A stretch of DNA of 10,533 bases from Acidimicrobiia bacterium (lineage in GTDB: Bacteria > Actinomycetota > Acidimicrobiia > Acidimicrobiales > JACDCH01). The stretch lies in the NCBI GenBank assembly GCA_013694495.1, contig JACDCH010000306.1, positions 1-10,533 on the forward strand, read 5' to 3'. Both the position numbers and the translations under genes were made by a program. The notes beneath the pieces were generated by a model. That model made no database searches and was not told where the DNA came from. It saw only the letters and a list, made by a program, of their open reading frames with translations. Shown here piece after piece: positions 6,356 through 10,533 of the stretch; positions within the stretch are counted from its first letter, which is position 1, and every line of letters starts with the position of its first letter.

Positions 6356-8023
6356 ATGCCTGCCCCCGTCACGGTCACCTTCCTCGGCGGGCTCGGTGAG
6401 ATCGGCCGCAACTGCGCGGCGATCGACGTCGACGGTCGGCTGCTGCTCCTCGACTGCGGGATCATGTTCCCCGACACGGACATGCCCGGGATCGACCTCG
6501 TGCTGCCCGACTTCACGTGGCTGCGGGAGAACGCGGCCCGCATCGACGGCTGCATCGCCACGCACGGCCACGAGGACCACGTCGGCGGCCTGTCGTTCCT
6601 GCTGCGCGAGCTGTCGTTCCCGGTGTACGGGTCGCCCTTGACGCTCGGCCTCGCCCGGCACCGAATGGACGAGGCGGGGGTCCTGAAAAACACCGAGCTG
6701 ATCCCGGTCGTCGACCGCGAGCGGCGCCAGATCGGCCCGTTCGACGTGGAGTTCATCCCCGTCGCCCACTCGGTGCCGAACGGGTTCGCCACCGCGTTCC
6801 ACACCCCGCAGGGCACGATCCTGCACTCGGGCGACTGGAAGCTCGACCTGACGCCCATCGACGGCCGCCGCACCGACCTCGGCCTCATCGGGTCGATCGC
6901 GAAGGAGGAGGGCATCCGGCTCCTGCTGGCCGACTCCACCAACGCCGAGGAGCCCGGCCACACCCGCTCGGAGCGCTCGGTGGGCGGCGTCCTCGACGAT
7001 CTCTTCGTGGCCAACCGGGGCCGGCGGATCATCATCGCCTGCTTCGCCAGCCACATCCACCGCATCCAGCAGATCTGCCAGTCGGCCATCGCCAACGGCC
7101 GCACCGTCGCCACGATCGGGATGTCGATGAAGAAGAACATGAAGCTGGCCCGCGACATGGGGCTGCTGCGCATCCCCGACAACAAGCTCGTCGACATCGA
7201 CGACATCAGCGACGTCGACCCGGCCAACACCTGCATCATCTCCACCGGCAGCCAGGGCGAGCCGCTCTCGGCGCTGGCCCTCATGGCCGCCGGCGAGAAC
7301 CGGTGGATCAAGCTCGGCACCGAGGACACGGTCATCCTCAGCTCGCACCCGATCCCCGGCAACGAGGGGAACGTCTCCAAGGTGATCGACGGCCTGGCCC
7401 GCCTCGGCGTCGAGGTCATCCACTCCGGCGTCGCTGCCGTCCACGCCAGCGGGCACGCCAAGCAGGAGGAGATGAAAACGCTCCTCGGCGTGGCCGAGCC
7501 CGAGTGGTTCACCCCGGTGCACGGCGAGTACCGCCACCTGCGCCAGCACGGCCGCCTCGCTGTCGAGATGGGCGTCAACCCGGACCACGTGTTGGTGTGC
7601 GAGGACGGCGACCAACTCGTGCTCACCGACGGCGGGATCCGCCGGATGGAGAAGGCGGTGCCTGCCGGCTACCTGTACGTCGACGGCATCGTCGGCGACG
7701 TCGGCCACGGCGTCCTGCGCGACCGCAAGGTGCTGGCCGAGGAGGGCGTCGTCGTCGTGGTGGTCACCGTCGACGTGAGCGCCAAGGTCGTGCTCGCCGG
7801 CCCCGAGATCATCACCCGGGGCTGGGTCCACGCCAGCGAGGCCGAGGGCCTGCTCGAGGAGTGCGCCGCCGCCGTGCGGGCCGAGCTCGACAAGGCGCTC
7901 GCCGGCGACGGCGCCATCGAGCTCGAAACCCTTCAGCGCCACGCCCGCAAGGCTGCCGGCAAGTTCGTCAGCGACCGCACCAAGCGCCGCCCGATGATCG
8001 TCCCTGTCGTCCTGGAGGCTTGA
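6356..8023 (+). CDS. rnj: Ribonuclease J
   Basis: A 555-residue metallo-beta-lactamase/beta-CASP nuclease with 5'-3' exonuclease and endonuclease activity in mRNA decay and rRNA maturation. Length is normal for the family. The zinc site is H70-x-H72-x-D74-H75 in T-H-G-H-E-D-H-V-G-G, with His138 in A-H-S-V-P-N and Asp160 in S-G-D-W-K. The beta-CASP region contains A-D-S-T-N (192-196), S-T-G-S-Q-G-E-P (296-303), S-G-H-A (365-368) and V-H-G-E-Y-R-H (388-394). The C-terminal domain (about 450-555) completes the protein. The N-terminus V-T-F-L-G-G-L-G-E-I-G-R-N fits the family start and supports the ATG at 6356. It follows dapA, as in many actinobacteria, and probably has its own leaderless promoter. 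A 16-bp hairpin begins at the base after its stop codon. Confidence 0.96.
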   Translation: MPAPVTVTFLGGLGEIGRNCAAIDVDGRLLLLDCGIMFPDTDMPGIDLVLPDFTWLRENAARIDGCIATHGHEDHVGGLSFLLRELSFPVYGSPLTLGLARHRMDEAGVLKNTELIPVVDRERRQIGPFDVEFIPVAHSVPNGFATAFHTPQGTILHSGDWKLDLTPIDGRRTDLGLIGSIAKEEGIRLLLADSTNAEEPGHTRSERSVGGVLDDLFVANRGRRIIIACFASHIHRIQQICQSAIANGRTVATIGMSMKKNMKLARDMGLLRIPDNKLVDIDDISDVDPANTCIISTGSQGEPLSALALMAAGENRWIKLGTEDTVILSSHPIPGNEGNVSKVIDGLARLGVEVIHSGVAAVHASGHAKQEEMKTLLGVAEPEWFTPVHGEYRHLRQHGRLAVEMGVNPDHVLVCEDGDQLVLTDGGIRRMEKAVPAGYLYVDGIVGDVGHGVLRDRKVLAEEGVVVVVVTVDVSAKVVLAGPEIITRGWVHASEAEGLLEECAAAVRAELDKALAGDGAIELETLQRHARKAAGKFVSDRTKRRPMIVPVVLEA

Positions 8024-8061
8024 CCGATCGGGCGCCGGCGATGATGCCGGCGCCCGATCGG
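8024..8061. terminator. Bidirectional hairpin terminator between rnj and phoX
   Basis: Arms 8024-8039 (CCGATCGGGCGCCGGC) and 8046-8061 are perfectly complementary over 16 bp, with a 6-base loop GATGAT. It begins at the base after the rnj stop and ends 19 bases before the phoX stop on the other strand, so it can end both converging transcripts. There is no T-run, which is common for hairpins in GC-rich actinobacteria. It is the strongest hairpin I found in the window. Confidence 0.85.
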
Positions 8062-8080
8062 CCCTCAGCGACGGCCCCGG

Positions 8081-10156
8081 TCAGGAACCGATCGGGCCGC
8101 CGTCGTCCTTGGTGACGAGGACGGTCGCCGAGCGGGGCCGCTGGCCGGCGGGCCCATCGGGCCAGGAACTGAACCGCTTCGGGTTGGCAGGGTCGTTCGC
8201 GCCGGTCGGGGCCTCGCCGGGGTGCTGGATACCGACGAACATGGCCGTCTCGTCGGGCGTCACGAACACGCCGGTGATCTCCGAGACGTTGGGACCGGTC
8301 AGGAACCGCCGGACCTCGCCGGTGGCGGGGTCCGAGCACAGCATCTGGTTGTTCCCGAAGGCGACGTAGTTCGCGGCGCGGCTCTCGGGGTTGATCGAGC
8401 TCCCGGAGACGTCGGTCTGGATCCACAGCCGGCCGCTCGGGGCGACGTAGATGCCGTCGGGCGAGCCGAAGATGTCGCCGTCGACGTTCGAGCCGTCGGG
8501 GGCGGCGGCCGCCGGGTTGCCGGCCAGGACGTAGATGTCCCAGCGGAACGTGTCCTCCGTCCAGTCGTTCCGGTAGGACCACGTGACGATGTGCCCGTAG
8601 GGGTTGCCGTTGCCCGGGGGGTTCGTGTTCGGCCCGCCGCGGGGGTTGATCTCGTCGACGCCCGGGTTCGGCAGGCCCGTGCGGGGGTTCGTCCCCGGCA
8701 TCCCGCGGGAGGAGTTGTTCGTCAGGGTCGCTACCGCCGTCAGGGAGTCCGGGAACGTGTCGATCCACTCGGGCCGGTCCATCGGCGTGGCGCCGACGAG
8801 GTCGGCCGCGGTGCGGGTGTTGATGAGGATGTCGGCCAGGGACCACCCGGCCAGGGCCGGATGGTCCGGCGTCAGCGCGATCCATTCGCCGAGACCCTGG
8901 CCGTCGGGCGTGGTGTCGCTGTGGAACTTGGCGACGTACAGGGTGCCGCGGTCGAGCGGGCTCTCACCGTTCTTCAGCATCGTGCGCCAGCGGTCGGCGG
9001 AGACGAAGCGGTAGATGTATTCGAACTGCTCGTCGTCGCCGGAGTACACGACGACCCGTCCATCGCGGGCTTCCTGGACCCACGCACCCTCGTGCTTGAT
9101 CCGCCCGAGGGCCGTGCGCTTGACCGGGGTGGAGCCGGGGGTGAAGGGGTCGATCTCGGTCACCCAGCCGAACCGGTTGGGCTCGTTGGGTTCGGTGTCG
9201 ACCTGGAACCGGCTGTCGGTGGTGTGCCACAGGTAGCCGAAGCCGGCGGCGTTGATGCCGTAGCGGCGCTCCGGCTGGGTCTGGGTGTCGTTCTTGCGGA
9301 AGTACCCGTTGAAGTTCTCCTCGCAGGCCAGGTACGTCCCCCAGGGGGTGAAGCCCATGGCGCAGTTGTTGAGCGTGCCGAGCGCGAGCGTCCCGGTGCG
9401 GTCGGCGCTCGTCTTCATGCGAGGGTCGCCGGCGGCGGGTCCGGCGATGCGGATCGGCGTCGTGCCGGTGATGCGCCGGGCGTAGCCGGAGGGGCGCACG
9501 ATCCGCCACTCCCGGCGCAGGCCGTCGCGGCGCTGGGCGTCGTCGGGCTCGTTCTCGTCGCAGGGTGTGGCTCGGCCGCGACGGTCGATCTTGACGCGCT
9601 GCAGCTCGATGACGCTGACGCCGTGCGCCGCCAGCGATTTCGCCGTCTTCGCGGCGTTCCAGCCGGCAGTGCCGTCCGTGAAGAGGAGGACGTCGTCGGT
9701 GTACTCGTGGTTCTGGACGAGCAGGCCCCGCCCCTTGGCCCGACCGCCGTAGGTGCCGTTGGCATGCATCGGGAAGAAGACGACCCCGTCGTTGTGCATG
9801 CCCCACTGCTGCTCCTGGTCGGCCGCCGAGTTGCTGGCGTCCGGCGCGAACGCGGGCCCGTTCGAGATCGGGTCGCCCCAGGCGATCAGGACCTTGGCCG
9901 TGTAGCCCGGCGGCACGACGAGCGTGTCCGACAGCGAGACCGGCACGCTCTGGAAGCCGAGGAGCGGTCCGGCGTTGCCGCCGGCGGCCCCCACGGGCAC
10001 GGCCCGCAGCAGTGCGTCCACCCCGAACAGAGCCGTTGCCCCTGCGGCGAGCCCGCCACCGAGGACCGCACGGCGGGACAGCCGGCCGGCCACCACATCG
10101 TGAATCGTCTCGTTGCCCGAGCTGTTGCTGATCATGTCGTCGTCGACCACACCCAC
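8081..10156 (-). CDS. phoX: PhoX-type alkaline phosphatase (Tat-exported)
   Basis: A 691-residue member of the PhoX/DUF839 family. These calcium- and iron-dependent phosphatases release phosphate from organic phosphate esters outside the cell. The twin-arginine signal is S27-R28-R29-A-V-L-G, followed by an Ala-rich stretch, which fits export of a folded, metal-loaded enzyme. Family motifs in order: Q-N-H-E-Y-T (148-153); N-N-C-A-M-G-F-T-P-W-G-T-Y-L-A-C-E-E-N (263-281), where Cys265 corresponds to the iron-ligating cysteine of known PhoX; G-R-I-K-H-E-G-A (351-358); Y-S-G-D-D-E (371-376); and G-S-P-D-G-I-Y-V-A-P-S-G-R-L-W-I-Q-T-D (564-582). The start is taken as GTG at 10156 because GGAGG lies 5 bases upstream. 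ATG at 10135 is in frame but has no ribosome-binding site; the choice changes only seven residues. It is convergent with rnj, divergent from the ftsK-like gene, and preceded by a probable PHO box. Confidence 0.92.
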   Translation of the reverse strand: MGVVDDDMISNSSGNETIHDVVAGRLSRRAVLGGGLAAGATALFGVDALLRAVPVGAAGGNAGPLLGFQSVPVSLSDTLVVPPGYTAKVLIAWGDPISNGPAFAPDASNSAADQEQQWGMHNDGVVFFPMHANGTYGGRAKGRGLLVQNHEYTDDVLLFTDGTAGWNAAKTAKSLAAHGVSVIELQRVKIDRRGRATPCDENEPDDAQRRDGLRREWRIVRPSGYARRITGTTPIRIAGPAAGDPRMKTSADRTGTLALGTLNNCAMGFTPWGTYLACEENFNGYFRKNDTQTQPERRYGINAAGFGYLWHTTDSRFQVDTEPNEPNRFGWVTEIDPFTPGSTPVKRTALGRIKHEGAWVQEARDGRVVVYSGDDEQFEYIYRFVSADRWRTMLKNGESPLDRGTLYVAKFHSDTTPDGQGLGEWIALTPDHPALAGWSLADILINTRTAADLVGATPMDRPEWIDTFPDSLTAVATLTNNSSRGMPGTNPRTGLPNPGVDEINPRGGPNTNPPGNGNPYGHIVTWSYRNDWTEDTFRWDIYVLAGNPAAAAPDGSNVDGDIFGSPDGIYVAPSGRLWIQTDVSGSSINPESRAANYVAFGNNQMLCSDPATGEVRRFLTGPNVSEITGVFVTPDETAMFVGIQHPGEAPTGANDPANPKRFSSWPDGPAGQRPRSATVLVTKDDGGPIGS

Positions 10157-10161
10157 GGTTT

Positions 10162-10168
10162 CCTCCCC
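10162..10168 (-). promoter_or_regulatory. Strong ribosome-binding site for phoX
   Basis: On the minus strand GGGGAGG is followed after 5 bases by GTG at 10156. This is the best Shine-Dalgarno in the window and the reason for choosing this GTG over the ATG at 10135, which would sit 26 bases away. Confidence 0.75.
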
Positions 10169-10209
10169 AGGTCCGTGCGCTCGGGCCGGGTGGACCGAGC
10201 GCGGCGCGG

Positions 10210-10238
10210 ACCGTACGAGGGCGCTCTGGCCGCGTCGT
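10210..10238 (-). promoter_or_regulatory. Predicted phoX core promoter
   Basis: On the minus strand a -10 box TACGGT (10215 to 10210) is preceded, 17 bases away, by ACGACG (10238 to 10233), which keeps the GAC core of a -35 box. Transcription would start near 10203, giving a leader of about 47 bases that carries the ribosome-binding site. The PHO box ends 4 bases upstream of the -35 box, which suits PhoP activation. Confidence 0.5.
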
Positions 10239-10242
10239 GGCG

Positions 10243-10286
10243 GGCCGAGGAACTCGCCTTGAACGCAGGATGAACCGATCGGGAGC
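10243..10286 (-). promoter_or_regulatory. Probable PHO box (PhoP binding site) of phoX
   Basis: Read on the minus strand, four 11-base units follow one another: GCTCCCGATCG, GTTCATCCTGC, GTTCAAGGCGA and GTTCCTCGGCC. Two carry GTTCA exactly, one GTTCC and one a weaker GCTCC. Actinobacterial PhoP is known from Streptomyces to bind 11-base direct repeats beginning with GTTCA. The site lies before a gene for a phosphate-scavenging enzyme, just upstream of its predicted promoter. Binding in this organism is inferred. Confidence 0.65.
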
Positions 10287-10365
10287 CGCCGATCAGCCGG
10301 GCCGGACGGCCGCCACCGCCCTCGCTGCCGCCATCCCAAACCGCTGTTGGCCGTGGGGCTGGTGG

Positions 10366-10371
10366 TACGGT
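10366..10371 (+). promoter_or_regulatory. Probable -10 box for the ftsK-like gene
   Basis: TACGGT, preceded by GG, lies 10 bases before the GTG at 10382. The same hexamer is the proposed phoX -10 on the other strand. A transcript starting near 10378-10382 would have almost no leader. CTGTTG (10344-10349) is a weak -35 candidate at 16 bases. Confidence 0.4.
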
Positions 10372-10381
10372 TGTGGCCACT

Positions 10382-10533
10382 GTGGCTGCAACCAGGACGC
10401 CCTCGAAGGGCAAGCCGAAGGCCAAGGGCCCGGCGCGGCCCCGCTCCCGCCCCGCGGCCCCGCCGCCGGTGTCGCCGCCGGTCACCGAGCGGCTCGGGCG
10501 CACCGCGACCACCGCCCTCGAGGGGCACCACGC
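10382..10533 (+). CDS. ftsK: N-terminus of a probable FtsK/SpoIIIE DNA translocase (partial)
   Basis: Only the first 50 codons are in the window. They encode a basic, Lys/Arg/Pro/Ala-rich leader (A-A-T-R-T-P-S-K-G-K-P-K-A-K-G-P) and then T-E-R-L-G-R-T-A-T-T-A-L-E-G-H-H. Such a basic tail followed by membrane segments is typical of actinobacterial FtsK, and ftsK lies near dapA and rnj in many actinobacteria. FtsK is a septum-bound ATPase that moves chromosome ends during division. No ATPase motif or membrane segment is in view, so the name rests on gene order and general character. GTG at 10382 is preferred from the promoter spacing; GTG at 10373 is in frame but only one base after the -10 box. 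Confidence 0.45.
   Translation, partial: MAATRTPSKGKPKAKGPARPRSRPAAPPPVSPPVTERLGRTATTALEGHH

Noticed and set aside
5803..7942. Two long minus-strand open frames opposite dapA and rnj (607 and 541 codons)
   Set aside because: Both lie antisense to genes with complete catalytic motifs, and their translations are Arg/Ser/Pro- or Ala/Val/Asp-rich without domains. They are shadow frames.
8222..10273. Plus-strand open frame of 683 codons antisense to phoX
   Set aside because: The product is Val/Gly/Arg/Asp-rich without domains and mirrors the phoX codons. The minus-strand gene has clear family motifs and a ribosome-binding site.
10157..10531. Minus-strand frame continuing upstream of phoX to the window edge
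   Set aside because: It runs through the promoter, the PHO box and the divergent gene. The Tat signal sits correctly only with a start at 10156 or 10135.

Overview
The window comes from a GC-rich actinobacterium. The class Acidimicrobiia is my best guess. The reasons are very high GC, strong third-position GC (long spurious open frames occur on every strand), secreted proteins ending in SLH repeats, the gene order dapA - rnj - (ftsK), and several genes whose -10 boxes lie so close to the start codon that they appear to be leaderless. The taxonomic call is inference.

Layout, left to right. (1) 84-2171 (+) encodes a secreted protein: a signal peptide, a beta-propeller-like region with seven FG-GAP/VCBS calcium-binding loops, and three SLH repeats at the C-terminus. 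(2) 2172-2240 is a compact regulatory region with a CRP-type GTGA-N6-TCAC palindrome and a leaderless promoter whose -10 box lies within a second palindrome. It serves a TetR-family repressor (2241-2864), which overlaps by 20 bases a ferritin-like diiron protein (2845-3984), so the two are probably one operon. (3) 4001-4049 is a long imperfect inverted repeat just before a HAD-superfamily hydrolase (4049-4771). (4) 4782-5405 is a winged-helix protein with a helical C-terminal half. It is translationally coupled (TGATG) to dapA (5405-6295), the first committed step of the lysine/diaminopimelate pathway. (5) 6356-8023 is ribonuclease J, with its own probable leaderless promoter. (6) A perfect 16-bp hairpin at 8024-8061 lies between rnj and the convergent gene on the minus strand, a Tat-exported PhoX-type alkaline phosphatase (8081-10156). 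(7) The 225-base divergent region 10157-10381 holds a probable PHO box (11-bp direct repeats of GTTCA type) and a promoter for phoX, plus a promoter for a rightward gene that begins at 10382 and runs off the window, probably the DNA translocase FtsK.

The genes fall into three themes: cell surface and periplasm (SLH/FG-GAP protein, PhoX), wall-precursor synthesis and core RNA/DNA metabolism (dapA, rnj, ftsK), and a small TetR-controlled oxidative enzyme unit. I see no phage, transposon, CRISPR, rRNA or tRNA features. No clear multi-gene novel system is visible. The most informative non-coding signals are the PHO box before phoX, the palindromes controlling the TetR-diiron operon, and the repeated leaderless promoter layout.
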